A DNA stretch of 64,000 nt, taken from the NCBI GenBank assembly GCA_030407315.1, contig JALQPE010002792.1, forward strand, positions 42,733 through 106,732, written 5' to 3'. The number at the start of each line of letters is the position of its first letter. Within the stretch, counting starts at the first letter, position 1. The notes beneath the pieces are model-generated. The model saw only the letters and a list, made by a program, of their open reading frames with translations. It made no database searches and had not been told where the DNA came from. Made by a program: the position numbers and the translations under genes. Positions 30,150-39,936 of this stretch are shown here, piece by piece. This DNA is from Asparagopsis taxiformis. Its lineage: Eukaryota; Rhodophyta; Florideophyceae; Bonnemaisoniales; Bonnemaisoniaceae.

Positions 30150-30285
30150 GAAATGTGTGTCAATCATTATCTCCTTCCCATTGGCCACAATTCAATCAAC
30201 TTCGTCTGCGGCAATCAATATCCCATAATTTGAGATTCTGTTTCCGGAAGTACATTCTGTTCATATGGAAATCAGTGTTATGCAT
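30150..30285 (-). repeat. Right terminal repeat of element D, inner part
   Basis: This is the inverted equivalent of 808-935. Shared phrases include GGCCACAATTCAATCAACTT, GAGATTCTG and AAATCAGTGTT. Its outer continuation is 34042-34109, on the far side of element A. Confidence 0.75.
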
Positions 30286-30851
30286 CGGAGAACGACCAAG
30301 GAGGTAGAGCAGCAATCGCTGTTGGCTGAGCGTCCAAACTGGAGGGCTTGGGGCAATGGTTCTATAGCAGTCATTTATAGGACGCCCACCGTTGATGACT
30401 GAGATCCACGGTGGGTTTAGTATTCATGGTGTTGTCCTGCATTGGCGGACGTCGAAGACGAGTACTTCCAGTGAGCGTCCAAGGTGAACAGCTCAGCAGA
30501 GGATTATGATGTGGATGTGAAGGCATGGATGAGGCCAGCAGGAACGTTTCTGCAAGATGGGCGTGAGTGGGTAAGTGAGCGGGGAGGGGCCGCTCGGGGC
30601 GCTTGGTAGCTTCTGGGGCCGTTGTGGCCAAATTAGAATCAAGCCTATGTCCGGCGGACGTCCTGAATTGCTTTATTTTTTGGGCTATTCTCAAAAACAT
30701 GCACATGTGAACATGTTTTTGAGATGGGGGTGTGCCGTACGGCACTTTCGACCGCCCAAATCGATGTATTTTTGCATTTTTTTTCTGACTGAAATTTTAG
30801 AATTTCTGGGCTCGCCAGCAATGCAATTGCGCTGGACATTCACCGGACGTC
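30286..30851 (+). repeat. Left inverted repeat of element A
   Basis: 566 bp. It contains the family core with GTGCCGTACGGCAC at 30732-30745 and GGCCGTTGTGGCCAAATTAG outside it. The encoded open frames are mirror images of those in the right copy and are not genes. Confidence 0.9.
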
Positions 30852-33475
30852 CATTTCCATTTCAGATCTACTGGTTGCACTAGGCCTGAAAGTGTTTCTG
30901 GATAGGGCCGAATAACGACCTGGGCAGCACGCACTGCGTAAGATGATCTGTGTGATGCAGACTGCAAGGATTTCTATGGTGATTCTGGCTGGGGAATGTG
31001 GTAAGCTTGATTGTTGCGTGGCTTTGTATCTCCTTGCCTGCCATTTTGCTTGGATATTTACACGAGCGATCAAACCGAAGACGCCGACTCGGCACAACTA
31101 CCAACTCTCCTAGCTTCGAGTCAGCGCCATCTAATTGCAACTTGTGACACTCAAGACGAATACGTTGTGCTGATCTCTGCAATGGAAATTGAGTTAGTGC
31201 TGCAGTTCTTTTGGTCGATGCCAATATGCAGGGATACTGTTTACACCTTTTGGGAGTCAAGAAGTTCTCGGATTGCAAATCAAATCAGATCATGGTAGAA
31301 TATCTGACTTTTCTCTCTTCCCTTCACCACATCTGCATCCGGAGCTGAGCCAAGCTGAGCTGGAGGGAACCCGGCCGCTGACCCCTGTCATTCTCATAAA
31401 AATCTTTAATGCAATACTATTCGTGTATGGTAATGTAAGTGCTACTGAAAATGTATACAAGTCTAGAATAAACGTTGCAGTGGTTCTTTGTAGCTATCGA
31501 TACTTGCTAAAAATCTGTAGCTTTTGCTTCTCGCATGGACGAGTTGCAGTCTTTGTGTTTGTTTCATTTCTGCCACAAACGAGAGGCAATTAGGGTCTGT
31601 GTTCACATAGAGAATGATTTAATATATGCGCTCATTGCCGTCGTAGATACTTTTAACAATGGCCAGTACGTTTCTCTCGGCCGCCGCCGGGTACGGTCGG
31701 ACTGAAAGATCGGGGAGATGTGTGGAGAGTAGTGTTTGGATAGAGACGAACGTTGCGATGGATGGAATGGTGATGATTTCATGCTGAAGCGATGGGAGAT
31801 GGATGGATATGGTTGAATGAAATCTAGTATTCCGAAGGAGGCCTTTTCTCGAGGAAGAGGCATTATATTCTCACAAAGCATGTAGATACTGGTTTCCAGT
31901 TTGGTATGCTATTGTAGCTCAATTCACATCTTATCTACACGTACGTATCGAGAGAGATCCAAGTGTGCGTGGCACAAGTCCAACGGTGAAACAACGCAGT
32001 ATGAAACTACCACAGATAAGGCGGCGTACAAAATCCTCGACTCAAGGCAGCTCTCAGGCTTTCGTGAGCACCGACTTCGTTCCACCAAGATGTTGCGGAA
32101 ATATGTGCTGGTCTAACTTGATACGACCATTGGACAGTTTTGCTCTCTAAGCAATGAGCGAAAAATCAATGATTGCGCGTGTCGTCGGTACGGTCTTGTA
32201 ATGTTGGCTCAACCAATAACATCTAACGTTGAGTTATCCACCCTCCGCCGTGTCGCGTCGTAAATTTGCACAGAAAATTTGTTTCAAATCTTTGCTCTAA
32301 TTATCAGCTCAAATACGGCATTGATCTCCAGCTTCATCTGGACAGAAACACCGATCGCTCGATGTCTGTCTCAGATAAACCGCAGTCAAACGCCATGCGG
32401 AAAGTTTCATCGCTTCCCGTTGCGACTGAATCTGCAAACGCCACACAAAAATTTGCCCTTTCCGCGTCCGGAACGAACGCCGACTACATGTCGTCAGGTT
32501 CCTGATCGACTGGATCGATGGAGCTTGCTCTGCAGGAGAGCAGGACAGGCGGTTTGTTATGCCTGGACAATTTCCATACCGATCTCCCTTCTTGAGTGCA
32601 AAATTACGAGTCTAGAAATTGACCTGCATCGGCTGCTGTATCACATCTGTGCTAAGGATTGATGATACCCGTACCGCTGAGAAATTGCAGCTCTGGTAAC
32701 GTGGGGATGATGTGCTGAACACGCAGAACGCTGATCCATAACGGGACTGCTTCATAGGCATAGTACGGAATGTATTGAGACAGCCCAAGCGAATTCAGGA
32801 GGGAGCACCAGGGCAGTGCGCGGTGACTCAGTAGATACCAGTGGTGAGTGGTCTAAATGGGGCTACACACGAGTTTGTCAATGAACAGTCTAGTTTAGTT
32901 TGGAAATGTGTCAGATGGATGGTATCTTGTAAATGTCGACAGATTTGAGGAAGCGATAGAAGCAATCAGCACCGTGTAGTTGTATCAAGGCTTTAGTGGC
33001 CATTGCTAGAGAACTTTCTCCAATGCCCTTATTGCAGGATGGGCAGAAAACCCGGCCGGCTTCGAGATTGAAGAATTCATTGCGCAGATTGAATGAATGC
33101 AATTGACGGAGAATGCAGAAGTATACAATGGTATCGTTTTGCAGGGTGACGTAGGGGAAACATGTCGGGCTTGTTGGAAATGCTGAGAGCGATGATGAGA
33201 TCCAGTCGTTTCCGACGTAGATGGCAGTGCTTATTTTCTGCACGGCTAGCTTGTCTGCTGGGCGACTGGGCGGTATTGGCGTACGATGAAGCGGGACTGG
33301 TGGTGTTTAAATGACATTTTTTGTTTGAAGATGGATGTATGTGTGCGACTAGAATGTAGTAAGAGCATGAAAATGTTTATGTTTGATGGGCGTCGCATGT
33401 TGGGGGACTTTATGTCGTGTGGGGCAATAATGTCTCAGGTATTTGAAGCAGACAGCAATCGCTTGAGCGCATATA
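30852..33475. other. Interior of element A, no recognisable gene
   Basis: The 2.6-kb centre holds only short open frames without domains that I can name, the longest about 130 codons. It may be captured non-coding or decayed sequence. Confidence 0.5.
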
Positions 33476-34041
33476 GACGTCCGGTGAATGACCAGCGCAA
33501 TTGCATTGCTGGCGAGCCCAGAAATTCTAAAATTTCAGTCAGAAAAAAAATGCAAAAATACATCGATTTGGGCGGTCGAAAGTGCCGTACGGCACACCCC
33601 CATCTCAAAAACATGTTCACATGTGCATGTTTTTGAGAACAGCCCAAAAAATAAAGCAATTCAGGACGTCCGCCGGACATAGGCTTGATTCTAATTTGGC
33701 CACAACGGCCCCAGAAGCTACCAAGCGCCCCGAGCGGCCCCTCCCCGCTCACTTACCCACTCACGCCCATCTTGCAGAAACGTTCCTGCTGGCCTCATCC
33801 ATGCCTTCACATCCACATCATAATCCTCTGCTGAGCTGTTCACCTTGGACGCTCACTGGAAGTACTCGTCTTCGACGTCCGCCAATGCAGGACAACACCA
33901 TGAATACTAAACCCACCGTGGATCTCAGTCATCAACGGTGGGCGTCCTATAAATGACTGCTATAGAACCATTGCCCGAAGCCCTCCAGTTTGGACGCTCA
34001 GCCAACAGCGATTACTGCTCTACCTCCTTGGTCGTTCTCCG
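33476..34041 (-). repeat. Right inverted repeat of element A
   Basis: 566 bp, the mirror of the left repeat, with the palindrome at 33582-33595. Confidence 0.9.
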
Positions 34042-34109
34042 ATGCATGTAAATGCGCCAAAGTACGACCGATGGGGCAGTCCAAACTTTTTGTACCAGTG
34101 CACGCCTAG
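34042..34109 (-). repeat. Right terminal repeat of element D, outer part
   Basis: This matches 741-807 inverted, with one mismatch in 67 bases, ending CCAGTGCACGCCTAG. The match stops there, marking the outer end of element D. Confidence 0.85.
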
Positions 34110-34235
34110 CGTCTGTGTTTTCGGAAGTGGACGCGGACGTCCAGTCTCTCTAGTACGGGTCCTAGTCGGCCCCGAGATTTACTAGAACAAATGAACGTCC
34201 GCGTCCGAAAAAAAATAAAAATTTTTTGGATGCGG

Positions 34236-34460
34236 ACGTCCACTTTCTCTAGTACATATGGCGGAATACTAGGGCCCGACATCCACTTTCTCTAGTACAT
34301 ATGGCGGAATACTAGGACCCGACATCCACTTTCTCTAGTACATATGGCGGAATACTAGGACCCGACATCCACTTTCTCTAGTACGTTTGGCGGAATACTA
34401 GGACCCGACATCCACTTTCTCTAGTACGTTCGGCGGAATACTAGGACCCGACATCCAGTA
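34236..34460. repeat. 43-bp tandem repeat, five to six copies
   Basis: Units start at 34239, 34282, 34325, 34368, 34411 and (partial) 34454, each with TCCACTTTCTCTAGTAC and GCGGAATACTAGG. The phrases TCTAGTA and TACTAGG are near-inverted to each other. A related degenerate unit lies at 34140-34190. It may be the subterminal array of the element carrying the Plavaka-like transposase. Confidence 0.9.
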
Positions 34461-34576
34461 TACAATATATCAGCGAAAACCGGGAGGGAAGAAATTACAG
34501 CGCATGGTAAATTCAGGGCCCATATCGGACCGTATTTTATTCTCTCATTTACGAAACTGCTCGTATACAATACGTC

Positions 34577-34758
34577 TCTCTAGAATAGGAAATACATATC
34601 TGGTCAGAATAGGAAATAAATACCCGGTTAGAATAGGAAATACGTATCCAGCCAGAATACGGAATACGTATCCAGCCAGAATACGAAATACGTATCCAGC
34701 CAGAATACGGAATATGTATCCAGCCAGAATATGAAATACGTATCCAGCCGGAATACAA
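34577..34758. repeat. 24-bp tandem repeat, about eight copies
   Basis: Repeats of GGAAATACGTATCCAGCCAGAATA with minor changes; the first copies are more diverged. TACGTA within each unit is palindromic. Confidence 0.85.
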
Positions 34759-34959
34759 AATACCTGTCAGCATATCGTCGATCACCCATTCCCTCACTAT
34801 CGCGTTCTCCCTACCATCCGAACGCCATGCACCACCATCCGCACATACTTCAAGAACCCTCACGACCTTGATTACAAAAAATCCGCTCCTTCCCAATTCC
34901 ATCCCGCTTTCCTCGACACCACCCCAGCGCATTAAATCATCAAGACATCAAACACGAAC

Positions 34960-36080
34960 ATGGTCAGCAAAATCTTACACCACTTGAAACCCACTCTCAC
35001 TTCTATCGTATGCCCCAAAATATACACATACCAGAAACACCTCACAGCTTCATTCCCCATCTTCCTACATCCCTTCTTCACTCTCCTTCAGTCCTGCCGT
35101 TCCTGCTTCACCACTCCTGCATCACATACAAAACATCAACCCCAACAGTCAGATTCAAAAGCAACGCTTACCACGACAGATATCCTAGAAACTTCCTTAC
35201 TTACCTCTCATCCATCCTACACACAATACAAACCATGATCCAAAAACCTTGCAATGAATAATCAAAGTCAGCAGTCCATATCTTTGCAAAACAAGTCTTG
35301 GTGCTCAGTGAAACTTACCTTCTGTGATCAACATTCCTGCACCATCTACACAACATCGGAATCAACCACAACAGTCAGACCCAAAACCAACCTTCCCTCG
35401 CTGCTTACTTTCAAAACTCGCACACTTACCTTCGCTCCACACAATACACACCATGACTCAATAGGCTTCCAATGAAAAATATCGCATCAACGGAAATAGT
35501 CAGACTCAAAACCAACCTTCCCTCGCTGCTTACTTTCAAAACTCGCACACTTACCTTACCTGTTCCACCCTGCACACAATAAAAACCATAAATCACGTAA
35601 TCGTGTAGCCAAGAAAAGTAGTCAGCATTCCGCATCTTCGCACAACCGGTCTGGGCGCCGAATGTGACTTACCTTCCGTCATCACTATTCCTCCATCACC
35701 TACGCAACATCGGAATCAATCGCAACAGTCAGATTGAAAACCAACGTTTCCCTCGCTACATACCCTGAGAACTCGCAAATGTACCTCTCATCCATCCTAC
35801 ACACAATACAAACCATGATCCAAAAACCTTGCAATGAATAATAATCAAAGTCAGCAGTCCATATCTTTGCAAAACAAGTCTTGGTGCTCAGTGAAACTTA
35901 CCTTCCGTCATCAACATTCCTGCATCATCTACACAACATTGGAATCAACCACAACAGTCAGACTCAAAACCAACCTTCCCTCGCACCATACTTTCAAAAC
36001 TTCACGTACCTCTCTTCCATCCTCCGCTTAATACACACCATGAGTCAACATGCTTCCAAGGAAAAATATCGCATAAACGG
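34960..36080. repeat. Diverged ~190-bp and 580-bp direct repeats
   Basis: Segments beginning CAAAAACCTTGCAATGAATA occur at 35241 and 35821, 580 bases apart. Shorter units containing ACCAACCTTCCCTCGC and TTTCAAAAC recur within them. No coding signal. It lies between the terminal arrays and the transposase promoter region. Confidence 0.75.
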
Positions 36081-36109
36081 AAATAGTCAGACTCAAACTC
36101 CACGCTTCC

Positions 36110-36235
36110 CTTTGACCGCCTTTGCTTTGTTTAGTGTAAAGGATGGAACGAAGGTACGTGCGCGAATCTTCATCAAGATTCGCGCACGTAACTTCATTCC
36201 ATCCTTTACACTAAACAAAGCAAAGGCGGTCAAAG
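36110..36235. repeat. Long hairpin, ~60-bp arms
   Basis: The arms 36110-36170 and 36175-36235 are inverted copies with two mismatches, separated by about four bases. They begin CTTTGACCGCCTTTGC and end GCAAAGGCGGTCAAAG. A transcript would form a near-perfect 60-bp stem. It is either a small fold-back element or a source of double-stranded RNA. Confidence 0.9.
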
Positions 36236-36817
36236 AATCTCAGTCGGTGATGAGGGCGGAGTGGAGCCTGCGGCGTCGACCGGACAGCTTTCAGCGTCCG
36301 CTTAAGTCTTGCTGTGCATACTCGAAATCATCGCCGGCAGTGAGATTGAGTATGGCCCAAGCCATGGTCTCTGATTCCCCGAACAATGAGATCCGGATCG
36401 AGGACAACGAATATAAACATATAATCATATATATGAGAATCCATTTGCTTTCCTTACATGATCCGTGGCATATCCGCTGTAAAGCACATTCAAATTCCAC
36501 GAAGTTCAGAAATAAAAAAGTTTATTATTACAAATGAATTAATTGAAAATTCATCTCCCAGGGCAGTCGTTCGTCCTTCCATGCACACGTTGCCAGCACG
36601 CAATGTGATGTAACAGTTGGAAATGATTGAACTCTCGGTTAAATTCCACCGTTGGGATGTCAGCTGGAGTGAGCACAAAACTACTACCCACAAAACTACG
36701 AACGAACACGTTACATTCCAAGTCTCGAAAGCACCACAAAAATAAAATTGGTCGCATCTGGACGGCACAGTCTCCCCTGTTCAGCTCGCAATCCTCCCTT
36801 TTGCGTCAAAACTCGAC

Positions 36818-39800
36818 ATGGAATGCAAGTATGAAGGGTGCTTCTACTACTGCGTAGATGCTTATGCGCTCGCGCTGCATGAGCGAACGTGTCGCTACCG
36901 TTTCAACCCCTCTACCCAACATTTCAACAACGCTCGTGTCCCTGCCGTCACCCATGAGCCTGCTCGAAACGGCGACCATGATTCCCCGCAACCCAGCTCC
37001 CCAGACCCAGAATCTGGTCGTGCTTCCTCCAGCGACTCACCCTGTGACGCTCCACTGCCACCAGCCTCAACACCCTCCCGCGCAGACCTCCTCGTGCAAT
37101 CCCTCGCCGCCAGTCTCACAACCCTCGAGTACAAGGCCGGCGCTGGCCGCGTGAGCGAAGTCATCACCATCCTACAAGACCCCGCATTCTCCCTAGAAAA
37201 GTTCAACAGCACCGTTCGCACCGTAGAAGAATGTCGCCACGTTACCGCTTCCATGGTCGAAACACATTTCCGCACCGAAGGTTACAAGAGCCACATCGTT
37301 CCAGACAAAACTGGTAAGTACTCGGCACAGCTGTACCTCCGCGACCCAGTCGACATGCTCCGCAGGCAGTTAGCACTGGCTAACGACCAAAATACTCTCT
37401 TCCACCCCTCCCCACAGACCGCCCCAGACGGCACCGCAATATTTTCTCATCCCCTACACACAGAATTCGCGAAAACGCTGCACCAGGTTACTAGACAGCG
37501 CGTGCAGCTCTCGGAAGATCCACAGGTCGTATGGGCAGAGGAAACTGATCCCACACCTTCCTCCTTTGCCGGCCTCCTCCAAGTGTACTCCGACAAGAGC
37601 AGCACAAGCCTCAAGAGCTCCGCAATCGTCGCATACCCCATACACGTCACACTGCTCAACTTCTCCGCCCCCCTCCGTCGCCACTGCATCCGTACCGGCC
37701 TCACCATCGTCGGGTATCTTCCGTACATTGTTAACCCTTCGTCCAACGCCTTGTTCGGTGATGAAATGCCGACAACCTCTAGTTCTGCTAGTCGCGCTCG
37801 CAAAATTGATATTCTTCATAAAGCACTCGAAAAAGTGTTTTCGTCCCTATCCACCGCGTTCTCTTCCGGGTTCCCCTGCACAGACTCCACTGCAACTGCC
37901 CGCCAATGCTTTCCCATCCTAGCCAATTATTGCTGCGACTTTCCAGAGGCCAAAGAGCTGTCATGCACTCGCAACAGCACTACCACCACACATCCCTGCC
38001 ACCGCTGCTACATCCCCGCCACTCAACTTGAATCCAGCGCGCCACACCAGCCCCGCTCCCTCGATGATACACGCTCTGCACGCCAAGAGAGCGCTCAGGA
38101 GCATACAACTGCTCCGCTCGAAGCTCTCTCCCTCCTCGAACAACACTCTGTCCTCGAATCGACCGCTCTTTTACCCACCAACAGTCCCCTAGACCCCTAC
38201 AACATTTTCTCCTTCGAGCCTCTGCACAATCTCCACCTCGGCATCTCAAAGCTCATCAAACAGTGCATTGTGCACCGCCTCAGCTCCCCAGACCTCACCA
38301 CCACCACTGCCTCCCGTTCCGGGACACCTCGCACCTTCAAGAAGGTCAAAAAATCCATCCTCGCCGGCTCAAACAGCATTCTGTCCGCTATCGAACGCGA
38401 CTACTACATCACCGGTCTTCATGTCGACTTCTCCAAGGGTGAGAAGGGCACCAATTTGAACGGCCTCTTCACGGAGGACGGCATACGCGGCATGCTCGCA
38501 GCCAAAGACTATCACCATGTCGATATGGTGTTCCCTTTCATCGCAGCATTCATTGACACATGCTGTGACGAAGTAGATACAGCCCCCCTCACTTCCATCT
38601 GCACGCAATACTCTGACCTCGTCGCATGGGTCATGAAACGCGGTCGCATCAAGCACTGGACTGCCGCCGAACTAGAAAGCCTCCAAAACTCCATTTCCTA
38701 TTTCAAACAATCAATGCTCTCCACCCTCGGCCCATTCCACACCACAGGTCTCAAAACTTTCAAGTTCCATCTTCTAGACCATCTTCCCGGTGACTTGCAG
38801 AGATATGGCGCCCTGGAACATATTGATGCAGGCCCTTACGAACACTCGCATCTTCTGTTCAAACAGAGTTATAGGAAAACCTCTCGAAGGCGCTCCACAG
38901 CCATGGAAGAGACTATTCGCCACATGGAATTCTCCTTGGCCACTCCAACTGGTCACACCCCATCGAACAAATTGGGAAACCCACGCATGATATCGCCCAC
39001 AGACGGTGCAGTACTCGTTCGCGACGGATTCACCGTTGCACTGCACGACTTTGCCTCCCTGCTGCCGGATGCAACCCTCCTCGTTGCAGATATCGACGGA
39101 CAGCCCGATCCTGCCACTCTTTTGCCTCTGCACAACTCCTCGTTCCCGTCTGGCACCATAACGCTATTCCAGCAACTCGGTGACACAGCTGCACAAGCGT
39201 TCCTCACCCTCGCTAGACTGCGCGCCACGGCAGAAGGCCCTCCAATACATGACATGGACATTTCCGTCACCGTGGTAAAGTCCGCCTACGTCATGGGAGG
39301 GTACGTCCCAGATGCCGACGACTTTGACCCGCACAGTGGCATGCTTCGCCCCACAAACGTGTCGAGGCACAAGCAGCAGCGCGTCTTTGCAACTTCATCG
39401 TTCGGCCCCGCAAAGAGATCGCAGTACTCCTTTGTCGTCATCTCCGGAACTGCCGATGACTACAGAACCATATGGGTAGGGCGCGTCCTGGCACTGGTAC
39501 GCCTGCAGTCTCCAAACCTGTTTCAACCTGTAGAACTCGCTTTCGTTCAGTATATGACCTGCTTTGCCCCAAAAACCGCTGTGGAAAAATCACTTGGGTG
39601 CATTTGTTTAAAGTGGTCCACATGGGACCCGGACAACGGATCCGTTGACAGCAATGACACTGCATCCCACAGTGCAGGTGGTCCTTGGTTTGACCTCATT
39701 CCTGCATCTACTATATCTGGCACCGTGCACATCGTACGAAGTAACTTTCCAGTCAAGCCATTTACGAAACAAATGCACTGGTCGGACCACCGTTTCTATC

Positions 39801-39859
39801 TCAACCGCTTCTACACCAACACTGATTACCAGTTCACAGATGATAATGAAGAAGAATAA
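36818..39859 (+). CDS. Plavaka-like DNA transposase (CMC superfamily)
   Basis: 1013 residues, uninterrupted. The N-terminus has a C2HC zinc finger (MECKYEGCF...ALHERTC, residues 3-25), as in Plavaka proteins. A Pro/Ser-rich linker follows. The catalytic region has LLQVYSDKSS (near 257) followed by AYPIHVTLLNFSAPLRRH and IVGYLPYI; then FPILANYCCDFPEAKELSCT with CHRCY (about 365-400); EPLHNLHLGISKLI (near 465); and a final acidic segment, AGPYEHSHLLFKQSYRKTSRR (about 668-690). This order matches the DDE transposase of Plavaka, a relative of CACTA elements first described in fungi. Such enzymes cut and paste DNA at terminal inverted repeats. The C-terminal 280 residues are extra and unassigned. 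No stop or frameshift is present, so it may be active. I could not find its terminal repeats with confidence. Confidence 0.82.
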   Translation: MECKYEGCFYYCVDAYALALHERTCRYRFNPSTQHFNNARVPAVTHEPARNGDHDSPQPSSPDPESGRASSSDSPCDAPLPPASTPSRADLLVQSLAASLTTLEYKAGAGRVSEVITILQDPAFSLEKFNSTVRTVEECRHVTASMVETHFRTEGYKSHIVPDKTGKYSAQLYLRDPVDMLRRQLALANDQNTLFHPSPQTAPDGTAIFSHPLHTEFAKTLHQVTRQRVQLSEDPQVVWAEETDPTPSSFAGLLQVYSDKSSTSLKSSAIVAYPIHVTLLNFSAPLRRHCIRTGLTIVGYLPYIVNPSSNALFGDEMPTTSSSASRARKIDILHKALEKVFSSLSTAFSSGFPCTDSTATARQCFPILANYCCDFPEAKELSCTRNSTTTTHPCHRCYIPATQLESSAPHQPRSLDDTRSARQESAQEHTTAPLEALSLLEQHSVLESTALLPTNSPLDPYNIFSFEPLHNLHLGISKLIKQCIVHRLSSPDLTTTTASRSGTPRTFKKVKKSILAGSNSILSAIERDYYITGLHVDFSKGEKGTNLNGLFTEDGIRGMLAAKDYHHVDMVFPFIAAFIDTCCDEVDTAPLTSICTQYSDLVAWVMKRGRIKHWTAAELESLQNSISYFKQSMLSTLGPFHTTGLKTFKFHLLDHLPGDLQRYGALEHIDAGPYEHSHLLFKQSYRKTSRRRSTAMEETIRHMEFSLATPTGHTPSNKLGNPRMISPTDGAVLVRDGFTVALHDFASLLPDATLLVADIDGQPDPATLLPLHNSSFPSGTITLFQQLGDTAAQAFLTLARLRATAEGPPIHDMDISVTVVKSAYVMGGYVPDADDFDPHSGMLRPTNVSRHKQQRVFATSSFGPAKRSQYSFVVISGTADDYRTIWVGRVLALVRLQSPNLFQPVELAFVQYMTCFAPKTAVEKSLGCICLKWSTWDPDNGSVDSNDTASHSAGGPWFDLIPASTISGTVHIVRSNFPVKPFTKQMHWSDHRFYLNRFYTNTDYQFTDDNEEE

Positions 39860-39936
39860 ATCTAAATCGCAGCACTCTATTGATAATGTACTACATGATA
39901 AGCCTTCTAGTCAACGTCACATTTACTGCACTAATT

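Larger units (their letters stand above)
30286..34041. mobile_element. Element A: 3.76-kb transposon with 566-bp inverted repeats
   Basis: The ends read CGGAGAACGACCAAGG and CCTTGGTCGTTCTCCG. The inverted repeats 30286-30851 and 33476-34041 are almost identical (one difference noted: GGGCTATTC against GGGCTGTTC). ATGCAT flanks it on both sides (30280-30285 and 34042-34047), and the flanks together rebuild an uninterrupted copy of the sequence at 741-935. The insertion event is therefore directly visible. Because ATGCAT is its own reverse complement, the true duplication could be shorter. The inner part of each repeat contains the GTGCCGTACGGCAC family core. No transposase is encoded, so it is likely non-autonomous. 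Confidence 0.88.
741..34109. mobile_element. Element D: large composite DNA transposon
   Basis: Inverted repeats at 741-935 and at 30150-30285 plus 34042-34109 bound this region. The outer 67 bases (741-807 against 34043-34109) differ at one position; the inner part is about 80% identical by eye. CTAG stands on both outer edges, but it is palindromic and could be part of the repeat rather than a target duplication. Subtracting the LTR retrotransposon and element A leaves about 16 kb. The DUF7869-type gene ends 76 bases inside the right repeat, as expected for an element's own transposase. The cargo is a Sel1-repeat gene, pieces of four host-type genes, a Cys-rich protein and a ParB/methyltransferase gene. 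The boundaries are inferred from two repeat copies in one sequence, so a rearrangement could also explain them. Confidence 0.6.

Noticed and set aside
30371..30745. 124-codon frame, duplicated at 33582-33956
   Set aside because: It lies entirely in the inverted repeats of element A; the duplication explains the apparent conservation.
31011..31298. 95-codon frame with ATCDTQDEYVVLISAMEIE, briefly considered as a PIN-domain fragment
   Set aside because: Similarity too short to support and no flanking conserved residues.
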